Below, in pieces: positions 16,396-25,937 of a DNA stretch of 64,000 nucleotides; positions within the stretch are counted from its first letter, which is position 1, and each line of letters starts with the position of its first letter. The notes under the pieces were generated by a model that worked only from the letters and a program-made list of their open reading frames with translations, did not search any database and was not told the origin of the DNA. The DNA is from Bacillota bacterium. GTDB lineage: Bacteria; Bacillota; Clostridia; Lachnospirales; Lachnospiraceae. The stretch is from positions 22,112 through 86,111 of the forward strand of contig JAEYSV010000029.1 of assembly GCA_023434365.1 (NCBI GenBank), read 5' to 3'. The position numbers and the translations under genes were made by a program.

Positions 16396-17616
16396 TTATC
16401 TACATAACAATACGGTAACATCATTCACATTGGTTCCTGTTGCACCGGTTATGATAAGACCATCCACTGCTTTTAACGCATGGTAAGAATCGTTATTATC
16501 AAGTACCTCTTTACTGTTAATACCTTGTTTTAATAATTTATCAATTGTCTCTCCATCAACAATTCCACCTGCCGCATCCGTTGGACCATCCGTTCCATCA
16601 GACCCTAAGGAAAACAAAAGGACATCTTTTTTCCCCTGAAGTTCATAAGCCGCACTTAGAGCAATCTCCTGATTTCTTCCGCCAAGCCCTGAACCAACTA
16701 TTTTTACCACAGTTTCCCCTCCTGCAATAATTGCATAAGGTCTCTTTTTATCTGAATCCACCATGGATGCAATCCATTGACCAGCTTCTCTTGCTTCGCA
16801 GGATAGATTAGTAGATATAATATAAGGTTGATATCCTAGCTCACAGGCATGTTTTGCGGCAGCTTCACATAATTCTACGACACTACCTACCACATGATTT
16901 TCTATCTCAACGGTTTCGTTAGAGGTACACGCCATTAATACTCGGTATACTTTTTCACTAAGCTTCAATTGGTATTTATTCAACATCGTCTTAATGTCCT
17001 CTACCGTAGATACATCCTTATATGTAATTCCTGATGCTATCATATCGGCATTATCCCCTAAAACATCGGAAAGTATTACAGAATATGCACGGCGCTTACC
17101 AAGCAAACTACCAAGCTTACCACCTTTTATTGCAGATAATTTTTTTCTAATTAGATTAATCTCAGATATTCCAGCACCACAGTAGAGTAATTGCTCTGTT
17201 ACTTTTTGTATATCCTCTAAAGTAAGACCCGGTAACGGCAGTTCAACTAAAGAGGAACCACCACCAGATAATAGGAATAATATAGTGCCATTCTCTGGTA
17301 TTTTTTCTATCATTGCCATTACTTTTTTGGCTCCTATGACAGAATTCTCATCTGGTGTAGGATGTCCAGACTCAATGATCTCAAAATTCCTTATTTCACC
17401 CTTTGAATGTCCATATTTTGTAACAATAATGCCACTTTGTAGCTGTTCTGACAAGTAATCCTTTGCTGCTTTTGCCATAACCCATGCTGCTTTCCCAATT
17501 GCAATCACAAAAATAGGTTCTTGTAAACTCAATTCCTGCAAAGAGTTATGTACAGCCTTGTCAGGCATAACATCCAATATTGTTTTATTAATAATTACTT
17601 TGGCATCCTCTCGCAT
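16396..17616 (-). CDS. Glycerate 2-kinase (DUF4147-MOFRL type)
   Basis: A 406-residue kinase of the GckA/TtuD class that phosphorylates D-glycerate to 2-phosphoglycerate, which enters lower glycolysis. The N-terminal DUF4147 domain carries VIAIGKAAWVMAKAA and FLLSGGGSSLVELP; the C-terminal MOFRL domain carries IAGGETVV, GLGGRNQEIALSA and SLGSDGTDGPTDAAGG. The ATG at 17616 has AGAGG 6 nt upstream; a longer frame would overlap the preceding gene. It is the last gene of the long leftward cluster, 10 nt after the tartronate semialdehyde reductase gene, so the two form a classic glycerate module. Confidence 0.92.
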   Translation of the reverse strand: MREDAKVIINKTILDVMPDKAVHNSLQELSLQEPIFVIAIGKAAWVMAKAAKDYLSEQLQSGIIVTKYGHSKGEIRNFEIIESGHPTPDENSVIGAKKVMAMIEKIPENGTILFLLSGGGSSLVELPLPGLTLEDIQKVTEQLLYCGAGISEINLIRKKLSAIKGGKLGSLLGKRRAYSVILSDVLGDNADMIASGITYKDVSTVEDIKTMLNKYQLKLSEKVYRVLMACTSNETVEIENHVVGSVVELCEAAAKHACELGYQPYIISTNLSCEAREAGQWIASMVDSDKKRPYAIIAGGETVVKIVGSGLGGRNQEIALSAAYELQGKKDVLLFSLGSDGTDGPTDAAGGIVDGETIDKLLKQGINSKEVLDNNDSYHALKAVDGLIITGATGTNVNDVTVLLCR

Positions 17617-17626
17617 AGATATCCTC

Positions 17627-18520
17627 TCAATACAGGACAATCGACTCTCCTGTAAGCTTCTCATAGTATTTAACTAGTGTACAATGATCATTTTGTCCAT
17701 AACCGTCAGCATGAAGATTCTGTAGCATTTCCATTATCTGTGCTGTTAATGGCAGACTAGAACCAACACTGTGCCCAGTATCAATTGCATTCATCAGATC
17801 CTTGATATGCAAGTCAATTTTAAAACCTGGATTATAATTGCCATGAAGCATCATTGGTACCTTGGCATCCATAACTGTTGACCCAGCAAGTCCACCTCGT
17901 ATTGCCTGATAAACCAGTTCCGGGTTTACTCCTGCTTTTTTTGCTAACGTAAAAGCCTCTGCACATGCTGCGATATTCATGGCTACTATGATTTGATTCG
18001 CTAGCTTTGTTGTATTTCCTGCACCAAGTTCACCGCAATACACAGCACTACTACCCATACAAAGTAACAACTCTTTTACCTTATCGAAAATCTCCTGTTT
18101 TCCGCCAACCATAATGGATAAACTTCCATCAATAGCCTTTGGTTCTCCTCCTGAGACAGGAGCATCAAGCATCTCAACTCCTCTTTCTTCAAGGGCCTTT
18201 CCAATTTCCTGACTTGCTAATGGAGCAATAGAACTCATATCAACCAGGATTTTACCTGCGCTAAAGCCCTCTAATACACCATTCGTACCTAACACCACTT
18301 CTTTCACATGAGGTGAATTCGGTAACATCGTAATCACAATATCACAATCGGAGGCTACTTCCTTAGCATGAAGTGCTTTCGTTGCTCCTAATATAGAAAG
18401 TTCATCCATATTTTTTTCCATTATATCATAAACCATTATTTGGTAACCAGATTTTAATAAATTTTTACACATCGGTTTACCCATGATTCCTAAGCCAATA
18501 AACCCTATCTTTATAGTCAT
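17627..18520 (-). CDS. garR: Tartronate semialdehyde reductase (beta-hydroxyacid dehydrogenase)
   Basis: A 297-residue NAD(P)-dependent dehydrogenase of the 3-hydroxyisobutyrate dehydrogenase superfamily. The Rossmann motif GFIGLGIMGKPM starts at residue 6; the substrate-binding DAPVSGGEPKAIDGSL, the catalytic lysine region GAGNTTKLANQI and the C-terminal KDLMNAIDTG are as in 2-hydroxy-3-oxopropionate reductases. AAAGGA precedes the ATG. Neighbouring glycerate 2-kinase strongly favours tartronate semialdehyde to D-glycerate as the reaction. Family members also act on other 3-hydroxyacids, so this rests partly on context. Confidence 0.85.
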   Translation of the reverse strand: MTIKIGFIGLGIMGKPMCKNLLKSGYQIMVYDIMEKNMDELSILGATKALHAKEVASDCDIVITMLPNSPHVKEVVLGTNGVLEGFSAGKILVDMSSIAPLASQEIGKALEERGVEMLDAPVSGGEPKAIDGSLSIMVGGKQEIFDKVKELLLCMGSSAVYCGELGAGNTTKLANQIIVAMNIAACAEAFTLAKKAGVNPELVYQAIRGGLAGSTVMDAKVPMMLHGNYNPGFKIDLHIKDLMNAIDTGHSVGSSLPLTAQIMEMLQNLHADGYGQNDHCTLVKYYEKLTGESIVLY

Positions 18521-18618
18521 CTCTCACAGTCCTTTCTCTATATTAATCATTTCTTGTTTATCTCAATTGTAAAGTTCTTGCTGATATTGTCGCAAATGCT
18601 ATAATTCATCAAATAATA

Positions 18619-19578
18619 CTATGAAACCACATTTTGGGGACTTCCGTTCAAAAACGCCCTCAAATTATCTACCGCTATATCCATCAGTCTTTGTCTCGCT
18701 TCCTTTGGAGCCCAGGCTATATGTGGTGTGATAATAATATTCGGAGCAGTTAGTAATGGATTGTCATATTCTATCGGCTCCTTACTAACCACATCGACTG
18801 CTGCATATGCCACTTTCCCTGATTCTAAAGCCTCTTTTAAATCCTGTTCACAAATCAATGGTCCGCGGGCAGTGTTTAGGATTATGACACCATCTTTCAT
18901 ATTCTCAATAGTCTCTCTTCGAATCAATCCTTTATTATCTGCGAGTAAAGGGCAATGTAGTGATATCACATCAGAGGTTTGTAGTAGTTCGTTAAGTGAA
19001 ACTTCCCTTACATTTCCCACAAGGAATTCTTCCTTAATCTTTCCTCGTGTATTCACTACTACTTGCATGCCAAATGCCTGTGCCATCTTAGAAACTGCCT
19101 GACCAATCTTACCAAAACCGATAAGACCGATTGTTTTACCTTTTAATTCAATCAGGTTATAATTCCAAAAGCAAAAATCTGGTTGACGGCTCCACGCTCC
19201 TCCAATAACTGCATCAGAATGTGCTCCGATATGATGACAAACTTCTAAGAGCAATGCCATCGTATACTGTGCAACAGCATCTGTTCCATAAGAAGGAATG
19301 TTTGTTACGATAATATTCTTGCTGCTTGCAGCTTCGACATCTACAACGTTATATCCAGTTGCAAGCACACCAATATATTTTAAATTTGGGCAACACTCAA
19401 TAATCTCTTTTCCGATGACCGTTTTGTTGGTAAACACTACTTCTGCATCAGAGATTCTTGTAACTACCTGATCTTCTGGTGTACGGTCGTAAACGACTAA
19501 ATCACCTAACGCACCTAACGCATCCCAACTAAGATCTCCCGGATTTTCTGTATATCCATCTAGTACGACAATTTTCAT
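18619..19578 (-). CDS. D-2-hydroxyacid dehydrogenase, glycerate dehydrogenase-like
   Basis: A 319-residue NAD-dependent D-isomer-specific dehydrogenase. The N terminus MKIVVLDGYTENPGDLSW is typical of clostridial glycerate dehydrogenases (hydroxypyruvate reductases). Visible: the NAD motif IGLIGFGKIGQAV (about 142-154), arginine in NTARGPL, glutamate in VSKEPI and histidine in TPHIAWA. It would reduce hydroxypyruvate to D-glycerate, the substrate of the kinase downstream. The ATG at 19578 has GGAGG inside the upstream gene, whose stop is 2 nt away, so the two are tightly coupled. A second, more distant paralogue lies at 22653. Confidence 0.83.
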   Translation of the reverse strand: MKIVVLDGYTENPGDLSWDALGALGDLVVYDRTPEDQVVTRISDAEVVFTNKTVIGKEIIECCPNLKYIGVLATGYNVVDVEAASSKNIIVTNIPSYGTDAVAQYTMALLLEVCHHIGAHSDAVIGGAWSRQPDFCFWNYNLIELKGKTIGLIGFGKIGQAVSKMAQAFGMQVVVNTRGKIKEEFLVGNVREVSLNELLQTSDVISLHCPLLADNKGLIRRETIENMKDGVIILNTARGPLICEQDLKEALESGKVAYAAVDVVSKEPIEYDNPLLTAPNIIITPHIAWAPKEARQRLMDIAVDNLRAFLNGSPQNVVS

Positions 19579-19580
19579 CT

Positions 19581-20483
19581 TTAATCCTCCAATAAAGCCC
19601 ATGCACGGTTGATTACCCGCTTTGTATTTGCCAAAATAATATCAGCATCTTCTCCTGGTCGAGGTGTTACCTCTAGCGATAACACGAATGGATTCTCTTT
19701 TCTTAAAAATCCTTCTTCCTTTAATACTTGAAAGAAATCCAATAGCTGCTCTGTATCATTGGCACTATTAGGATAGCCAAACCTTGGATGCTTGTCACCG
19801 TAGCCATCGCATCCCTCTTTTACTACTGCATTGCCAATATGAAAATGATTGATATATGGTTTTAACGTTTGAATTACTTCTTTTGTTGTCTCATAGGTAG
19901 TTGGAAAATGGGATAAATCCACAATTAACCCAAAATTACTATATTCACTTCTTATATCTTTCGCAAACTTCGCTGCATAAGGAGCTGGTCCTATCAAAGC
20001 CGCCTTATCCATATCATAATCAAAGACTTCCAAATTCACGGTCATATTCTTTGTTGCAGCATATTTACATAAATTCGCTGTCGTTTTCAATAATTGTGTA
20101 TAAGCAATCTCCTTCGTCTCCTCCTGCCATTTCCCTGCCAAGAAAGCAACTCCTTTTGCACCCAAATACTCCGCTTCATCGATTGCTTCTAGTAACGTAA
20201 TTTCTGCCTTTACTCTGCCTTCTTCGTCTATGTCATTCGGATTTAAACCAGTTGATAACAATCTAGGTTGCGCACCATAACATACTCTCATATGCGATTG
20301 ATCTAACATAGCTTTCGCTTTTTCTTTTAATTTATCATCCTTAATCTGTGTAATCTCTATAGCATCAAAGTAATCATCCGTTAATACACTCTTTAAGGAA
20401 CTTAAATATTCATACTTCGCAGGTGGATAACTCATCCATAATATCGTCCCTAACTGAAAATAACTATGTATACTTTCTCTCAT
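19581..20483 (-). CDS. Xylose-isomerase-like TIM barrel enzyme
   Basis: A 300-residue AP-endonuclease-2/xylose-isomerase-like TIM barrel protein, a fold shared by sugar isomerases, epimerases and some decarboxylases. Candidate divalent metal ligands are Glu in NLEVFDYD, Asp in LIVDLSHFP, His in NHFHIGNAV and Glu in LSLEVTPRPG, giving the usual E-D-H-E set. The reaction cannot be read from sequence. Between GHL6-type genes and a glycerate dehydrogenase, options include hydroxypyruvate isomerase (to tartronate semialdehyde), which would link the dehydrogenase and GarR, or a keto-sugar-acid isomerase or decarboxylase. It starts 9 nt after the GHL6 gene upstream. Confidence 0.72.
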   Translation of the reverse strand: MRESIHSYFQLGTILWMSYPPAKYEYLSSLKSVLTDDYFDAIEITQIKDDKLKEKAKAMLDQSHMRVCYGAQPRLLSTGLNPNDIDEEGRVKAEITLLEAIDEAEYLGAKGVAFLAGKWQEETKEIAYTQLLKTTANLCKYAATKNMTVNLEVFDYDMDKAALIGPAPYAAKFAKDIRSEYSNFGLIVDLSHFPTTYETTKEVIQTLKPYINHFHIGNAVVKEGCDGYGDKHPRFGYPNSANDTEQLLDFFQVLKEEGFLRKENPFVLSLEVTPRPGEDADIILANTKRVINRAWALLED

Positions 20484-20492
20484 GACTACCTC

Positions 20493-22637
20493 CTACTTAT
20501 TCATTCTTATTTCTAGGTATATTGATGTAAATTCCTTTAAACAATCAAGAATCACTACGACGTTACTCTTATCATTCAAAGTCTCATAATCTACTGTTAC
20601 ATTATCTTCTGCATGTAAAATCTGATAGTTTTCTAAATCCACATTCGTTAATGTCACTTTTATATTGTAAACCGGTTGTACACTTCGAATTGGTCTAAAC
20701 TGCGCCCCAGTATGGTTTACGAAAGCTAAAACGAGGTGACCTGGATTGTCCTTATCCTGTGTTACAGCGATATGCACACTTTCAGGGGCATCTGTCTGGA
20801 TTAAGAATTCCTCTCGTTTTACCCATTCAATTGCGTTAAAATAAGTTTTTATAAAATCCTCATGTCCGTTCGTATAGCAGCATTTGTCTGTCTGATTGGC
20901 AAAATAAACGACTCTACCTTTTCCATAACTTCCTGCCATAATCGTTGGATACTCTGTCTTTTCCTCTGGAATCCATGCATATTCAGGAGGCTGATTGTAT
21001 ATCATTGGGATATAGGTACACACTCTGGTATACTCCTCATTACTTTGATTACAAATTAACGTTTTCCCCTCATTCATAATCATATCTGTCTCTTCAATCT
21101 GCATATCCTTAAGTACTGGATGGATTTGGTGTACTTTCTGGTAACAGTCAAAACTCGTATCCTTCGTGATGCCGGTATAAGAACAGCCAAACAGATCTTT
21201 TAATCCAAAATCAGTTCTTCTATTGCCCATTTCATCATATAAAGAGGTTTGATAGGTTGCTACTAATCCGCCTCCCAAGGCAACATACTCTTTGATTACT
21301 TCAATTTCAACATCACTCATATAAGCAGCATTTGGTATCACAAGCGCCTTTAAGTGTTTAATACGATTAAGGTTAAAATCAAGATTTGGAATAAAACTAT
21401 ATGGAATATGAGATTCATTTAAGACTCTCTCTGTACCTTTAATAAATACGCCATACTCGTCCTTTGCTTCCTCATTCTTACCTAGTGCATCTCTACTTGC
21501 CTTGGAATAAAAGATTCCAACTTCTTCTTTTGGAACCTGACCTTCCAAATAAGCCTCATTCTTTTTCAAATACTCATATACATCTTTCTGAAGCTCAGCA
21601 TTTCTACGGTCTACCGCATTTCCAGGATGCTGGCCGTTAAAGTAATTATTCCATAAGCCACCTGCTACACTGGCTACTTCCCAGTACCATAATCTATTCT
21701 CCTGTTTTGGTGCCATAACATAACGCCATTTTGTTCCATTATTGCCTGTCAATACAACACATTGCTTTTCTGGTGAAATAGATTTTAAGAATCGAATACA
21801 AGAGGAAGCATTCGTTAACTGATCATATTTCATCTCTGGTTGTGCTGAGCCATCAAGGAAATATGGACTCACTAAAAAGTCAAAACAATCTTTTGCATCA
21901 TACAAGTCAATTCCCGAGGTCACTGCTATCGAGGCATGGAACATACTAAAGATTTCTGATACATAAGCCTTATCCTCGCCAAAACTTTTAATCACATTTC
22001 TCATGCGCTCCATATGACCTTTTGCATACTTTTCTTTCCATTTGCGATACTGAGCAAATCCATCAGACAGATAATCTGCCCCTGTTGGAATCTCTTTACC
22101 AGTATCCTCCCTATATTGCTTACGACAGCTTTGGCAATAACAGGCTCCATATCCAAAAATAACACAGTTTTCCCATATGCCATCGATATCATAAGTTTCA
22201 AGTAAATATCTGAGAATCTCTTCTGCATAATCATTGCCGTATTTACCAGTATAACATGGGCGATGAATCAGATCGTTCCAACCTAACAGTGGTGTTCCGT
22301 CTGGGTTTTGACCAAACCAGTCTGGTCTTCTTTCATATCTTTCCTGCTCAACACCTCTAAAATCAACACGCACTATAACACGAATTCCATTGGCATGACA
22401 TTCTTTTACCAAATCAGCTAAAATATCTTGATCCCCTATAAAACGATTAAGCCTTCTCATCGGATGCTTATTTGGGAAAAAGTCGATGACTCCACCACCA
22501 TTGACCACTATACAATTCGTATCTGTACGCTTCATATAAGCAACTACTTCGCTTGCATTGTAGTCAATAATGTCTTTCTCCCTCATTACTGTTTGCAAGA
22601 TTCGAATCGGCTTCTGATACCAATACTTTTCTGACAT
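20493..22637 (-). CDS. GHL6-type putative glycoside hydrolase, paralogue 4
   Basis: A 714-residue protein without a signal peptide, one of four similar proteins in this cluster. The N-terminal barrel resembles 'hypothetical glycosyl hydrolase 6' (PF14871): GGGVIDFFP (about 47-55), VIVRVDF (87-93), RRPDWF (103-108), IDGIWEN (151-157) and a CxCxxC cluster CYCQSC at 166-171 followed by a conserved 'EIP'. The middle region (KEEVGIFYSK, about 375, to IKEYVALGGGLVATYQTSL) looks like the class-I-amidotransferase-like trimerisation domain of GH42 enzymes, then a beta-rich C terminus. Of the four it is the most divergent, lacking the TCVNG motif. AAGGAG is 7 nt before the ATG. Substrate unknown; the family name is itself only predictive. 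Confidence 0.72.
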   Translation of the reverse strand: MSEKYWYQKPIRILQTVMREKDIIDYNASEVVAYMKRTDTNCIVVNGGGVIDFFPNKHPMRRLNRFIGDQDILADLVKECHANGIRVIVRVDFRGVEQERYERRPDWFGQNPDGTPLLGWNDLIHRPCYTGKYGNDYAEEILRYLLETYDIDGIWENCVIFGYGACYCQSCRKQYREDTGKEIPTGADYLSDGFAQYRKWKEKYAKGHMERMRNVIKSFGEDKAYVSEIFSMFHASIAVTSGIDLYDAKDCFDFLVSPYFLDGSAQPEMKYDQLTNASSCIRFLKSISPEKQCVVLTGNNGTKWRYVMAPKQENRLWYWEVASVAGGLWNNYFNGQHPGNAVDRRNAELQKDVYEYLKKNEAYLEGQVPKEEVGIFYSKASRDALGKNEEAKDEYGVFIKGTERVLNESHIPYSFIPNLDFNLNRIKHLKALVIPNAAYMSDVEIEVIKEYVALGGGLVATYQTSLYDEMGNRRTDFGLKDLFGCSYTGITKDTSFDCYQKVHQIHPVLKDMQIEETDMIMNEGKTLICNQSNEEYTRVCTYIPMIYNQPPEYAWIPEEKTEYPTIMAGSYGKGRVVYFANQTDKCCYTNGHEDFIKTYFNAIEWVKREEFLIQTDAPESVHIAVTQDKDNPGHLVLAFVNHTGAQFRPIRSVQPVYNIKVTLTNVDLENYQILHAEDNVTVDYETLNDKSNVVVILDCLKEFTSIYLEIRMNK

Positions 22638-22652
22638 AACGTGTCTCCTTTC

Positions 22653-23606
22653 TTATCGAGGCAATATCACGTTAACCTGACTTCCACCCAACCATTTTTC
22701 TAAACTATCAAATACAATATCAGCACGTAACATCATTGATTCTTTGGAAGCAAACGCAATGTGAGGAGTAACCAGACAGTTCTTTGCCTGAAGTAGAGGA
22801 TGACTTGTCTTAATCGGTGGTTCAACCTCAAAAACATCAACTCCTGCTCCACCAATTCTTCCCTCATTTAACGCATCGGCAAGTGCTGGCATATCTACAA
22901 CCGGACCTCTAGCGCAATTGATTAAAATTGCATCCTCCTTCATTAAAACTAACTTTTCTTTATTAATGAGTCCTTTCGTTCCCTCCATTAACGGACAATG
23001 TAACGTAACAATATCAGACTCTTTCAGTAATTCATTCAGCCCCATACAAGTAACATAATCCGGTGCATTCTCTATCGCAGGCTCAGAATAAGCAAGTACT
23101 TTACAGCCTAGTAAGTGGAAGATCTCAGCAACTTTTTTTCCTATCGCGCCATATCCAACAATACCAACAGTACGGCCTTTTAACTCTCTACCAACTAACC
23201 CGTCTTTCGTACCCTCTTCTCGACATCTCTTTTCTGTCTGAGGAATATTACGAAGCAACGAAATAGTCATACCAAGCACAAGCTCAGCAACCGACTGATT
23301 CGAATAACCAGAAGCATTACTAACCGCTACCCCCTTCGCTTTTGCAGCAGCAAGGTCCACATGATCCACTCCTGTAAACGCAACATCAATAAACTTAAGG
23401 TTAGGACAAGCACTAATCACTTCTCCAGGAAGCGGCATATTAGCAATCATAATCACATCCGCCTCCCTCGCCTCCTCAATCAACGTCGGCACATCCGTCG
23501 TTCTCTCAAACGCTCTAAAACTATGTCCATTTTGTACTAATTTTTCTACATGAGTGTTTAATACACTATCTCCTATAGCCAAAGACTCCAACAACACAAT
23601 ATTCAT
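22653..23606 (-). CDS. D-2-hydroxyacid dehydrogenase, second paralogue
   Basis: A 317-residue NAD-dependent D-isomer-specific 2-hydroxyacid dehydrogenase. The Rossmann motif is VGIVGYGAIGKKV (about 146-158); catalytic Arg is in INCARGPVV, Glu in DVFEVEPP and His in VTPHIAFAS. It resembles phosphoglycerate-dehydrogenase-like enzymes but lacks an ACT domain, so a serine-pathway role is unlikely. AGGAG lies 7 nt before the ATG, and the next gene follows after 15 nt. It is separated from the gene upstream by a 212-nt gap filled with heptanucleotide repeats. Substrate is probably a sugar-derived 2-keto acid; not hydroxypyruvate by necessity, since a glycerate-type enzyme already lies at 18619. Confidence 0.8.
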   Translation of the reverse strand: MNIVLLESLAIGDSVLNTHVEKLVQNGHSFRAFERTTDVPTLIEEAREADVIMIANMPLPGEVISACPNLKFIDVAFTGVDHVDLAAAKAKGVAVSNASGYSNQSVAELVLGMTISLLRNIPQTEKRCREEGTKDGLVGRELKGRTVGIVGYGAIGKKVAEIFHLLGCKVLAYSEPAIENAPDYVTCMGLNELLKESDIVTLHCPLMEGTKGLINKEKLVLMKEDAILINCARGPVVDMPALADALNEGRIGGAGVDVFEVEPPIKTSHPLLQAKNCLVTPHIAFASKESMMLRADIVFDSLEKWLGGSQVNVILPR

Positions 23607-23623
23607 AACAACTCTCCTATTCT

Positions 23624-23840
23624 ATCTCTTCACTGCCCTTATAGGCTCTTCGTTCTTCACTATCTTTTCCGCTCTTCACTCTTCACTCTTAGTTCTTCAC
23701 TGCCCTTATAGCCTCTTCGTTCTTCACTGCCCCTATAGCCTCTTCACTCTTCGTTCTTCACTATCTTTTCAGCTCTTCACTCTTCACTCTTAGTTCTTCA
23801 CTATCATTTAAAGCCTCTTCACTTTTCACTCTTCACTATC
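23624..23840. repeat. Degenerate heptanucleotide repeat tract B
   Basis: On the minus strand it consists of 7-nt units such as GAAGAGT, GAAGAAC and TAAGAGT, punctuated by GAAAAGATAGT and by CTATAAGGGCAGT-type spacers used three times. It covers the last codons and stop of the GHL6 gene at 23819 and fills the gap to the dehydrogenase RBS. Same family as the tract at 4832-4966, with near-identical stretches. Confidence 0.85.
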
Positions 23841-25936
23841 ACCACTTCGTTTTCTCCAACCTTCGGAACGTCAAACCAAACTTGCTTCTCATTCCCGAAT
23901 AACCGATACTTTTCACCACTAACTAGTCCTACCGCATATTCTCCATGTACCGGCCTATTAATGACTACCTTACAAGGTCCAATCGGAAGATTTTCCGTCA
24001 GTGTACCTAGTTCAACATTACATCCTGCCAGATTCACTAACTCTATAATTAACTCATCATCCTTTACATAACTGTTACATACGACATGAGCGGGCGCTTC
24101 TACTACGACTGGAAAATGATTCGATGTTGCCCATCTGACGCATCCTTCTAACATTTTCTGATGATCTGGTATTTTGTATTTTGCATAGCACCGGTCAATA
24201 TCCGCAGCTAGAAAGACAACCCTTGATCCACTTTCTAAAACTCCCGCATAAACACCACCAAGTTCTGACTCTTCACGAATCCAGGCAAATTCTGGCGGGT
24301 AAATCGGAAAGGCTGGGATTAGGCTACAAAGCTTTTCCAAGTATCCTTTTGAACTTGTATGAGATAGCATTCCTCCAAATGGAAGGATATCTGTATCTCC
24401 TATTGATGAAAAGATGGAATGATCTTTGGTTATTTTTAGGTAACTATGAGCCTCATGGTTGAGCCAGTTTTCGGCGCTGTTACCAAAGGTACCTTCAAAG
24501 GTGTGATCCAGCTCAATTCCTAGTACCTGGTGAATCTCACTATTTCCAGCCCATTCACCTTCCGCATCATAGCAACCAGTCACTCCAGTTAAAATAAGGT
24601 TTTTACCACGACTAATCCATTCTAGAATCGACTGTTTCTGCTTCTCACTCAGTATCGCAACATTTGGCAAAATCAAAGTGTCCAGTCGATCCTCATATTT
24701 ACCAATATCATCTGCATGAATTGGCACAAAAGGAATACCTGCTTTTGATAAAGCTACTGTAAATCCAACAAAAGGATACGCTGATTTCTCTTGTGCCTGG
24801 CTTCTGCCATAATAGATAGTACTTTCCTGATTCCAAACAACGCCTACATTCGCGATGTTTTTTCTGTCAATTAAGTATTCACGGTTCTTCTTGTGCCAAT
24901 GATAGATGGATTTTGAGATCTCTAATTTTCTTCGATCCATCGTACCACCGCCTACAAAATGAAACCATGGTGCAATTCCACCACTAATTCCTGAGAGCAT
25001 CCATTTACGGGTTTCTTGTTCGGTTGCAGACGTTAATCTAAACGTACGAAGCCCTTTGTAATAATGAGCCATACTTTCAGCAACAATATTATTTTCAGAA
25101 GAAGCCAATCGTAATAATGCACCATTCAAAGAGTTTTGTTGAAATCCACTAAGTTCATCTCTCGACTGATGATCGCAAAAGATAAACTCGGCATCCTTGA
25201 TTAGCTCTTTTATATCATAAAATCTACCACCAGTTTGAAAAGGGTCTGCATTAAGCATTCCAAACCATCTGCAATCTTCTCCCCCTATCCTCTTGGTGAC
25301 CTGATTATAATATTCCCAGTTACGAATACGTATGGAATAATTCCATTTAATCCAGGTACGATAAGTTGTATCATCCCAGTCAACTTTTAAAGGAAGTTCC
25401 AATCCATACTCTTTTTTAAATAAATCCTTGCAATTATCGCAATAGCATATTTGGTTCCATCCTAGTCCTGCCCAACTATTATCAGCAAATCCATCTGGAT
25501 GATATGCTTCTATTATTTCACGAAATACTTCTGGTATAAATTGTTGATAGTAACCTCCGTTTACGCAAGTAACATATCTGCCCTGAGACATGATTGGTGA
25601 TCCATCTATTTCTTTGCAGTACCATTCAGGGTACTTCTCATACATTGTCCTGCTAGTACTGTTAATATCCATTCTTGCTATGACTGACAAATTAAGCTCT
25701 CTGGCAGCATCATTCCATACCCGGAAATAATCTGTATCACCTAAGGACTGGGCCCTGTATTGATCAGTAAACTTACTTTTATAATAGCTTACGATACCTC
25801 CACAGTTAATAATAACGCCTTCCACACCACTGTCTTTCCAATAAGACTTCCAAAACTCGATATCACAATTAACAGGATCATCCTCTGTGATATTTACTTG
25901 ACCCCATAGGTAGGTCCGTTGATACCATGGCTTCAT
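23819..25936 (-). CDS. GHL6-type putative glycoside hydrolase, paralogue 3
   Basis: A 705-residue cytoplasmic protein of the same family as its three neighbours. N-terminal barrel marks: GVIINCGGIVSYY (about 40-52), VIARMDI (85-91), KYPEWY (101-106), VTCVNGGYY (122-130), DGFADN (148-153) and the CxCxxC cluster CYCDNC at 164-169, followed by YGLELP. A trimerisation-like domain begins near NVGVVWNQES (about 363). The last residues (IVKSEK) and the stop are encoded by the repeat tract. AGGAGG is 6 nt before the ATG and the preceding gene ends 1 nt away. The four cysteines or three-cysteine cluster suggests a structural metal site. No catalytic residues can be assigned with confidence. Confidence 0.75.
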   Translation of the reverse strand: MKPWYQRTYLWGQVNITEDDPVNCDIEFWKSYWKDSGVEGVIINCGGIVSYYKSKFTDQYRAQSLGDTDYFRVWNDAARELNLSVIARMDINSTSRTMYEKYPEWYCKEIDGSPIMSQGRYVTCVNGGYYQQFIPEVFREIIEAYHPDGFADNSWAGLGWNQICYCDNCKDLFKKEYGLELPLKVDWDDTTYRTWIKWNYSIRIRNWEYYNQVTKRIGGEDCRWFGMLNADPFQTGGRFYDIKELIKDAEFIFCDHQSRDELSGFQQNSLNGALLRLASSENNIVAESMAHYYKGLRTFRLTSATEQETRKWMLSGISGGIAPWFHFVGGGTMDRRKLEISKSIYHWHKKNREYLIDRKNIANVGVVWNQESTIYYGRSQAQEKSAYPFVGFTVALSKAGIPFVPIHADDIGKYEDRLDTLILPNVAILSEKQKQSILEWISRGKNLILTGVTGCYDAEGEWAGNSEIHQVLGIELDHTFEGTFGNSAENWLNHEAHSYLKITKDHSIFSSIGDTDILPFGGMLSHTSSKGYLEKLCSLIPAFPIYPPEFAWIREESELGGVYAGVLESGSRVVFLAADIDRCYAKYKIPDHQKMLEGCVRWATSNHFPVVVEAPAHVVCNSYVKDDELIIELVNLAGCNVELGTLTENLPIGPCKVVINRPVHGEYAVGLVSGEKYRLFGNEKQVWFDVPKVGENEVVIVKSEK

Positions 25937-25937
25937 T

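Noticed and set aside
23554..23793. 79-codon plus-strand frame over the repeat tract
   Set aside because: It is the antisense reading of the heptanucleotide repeat, rich in Leu/Ser/Phe, without an RBS; the minus-strand genes explain the region.
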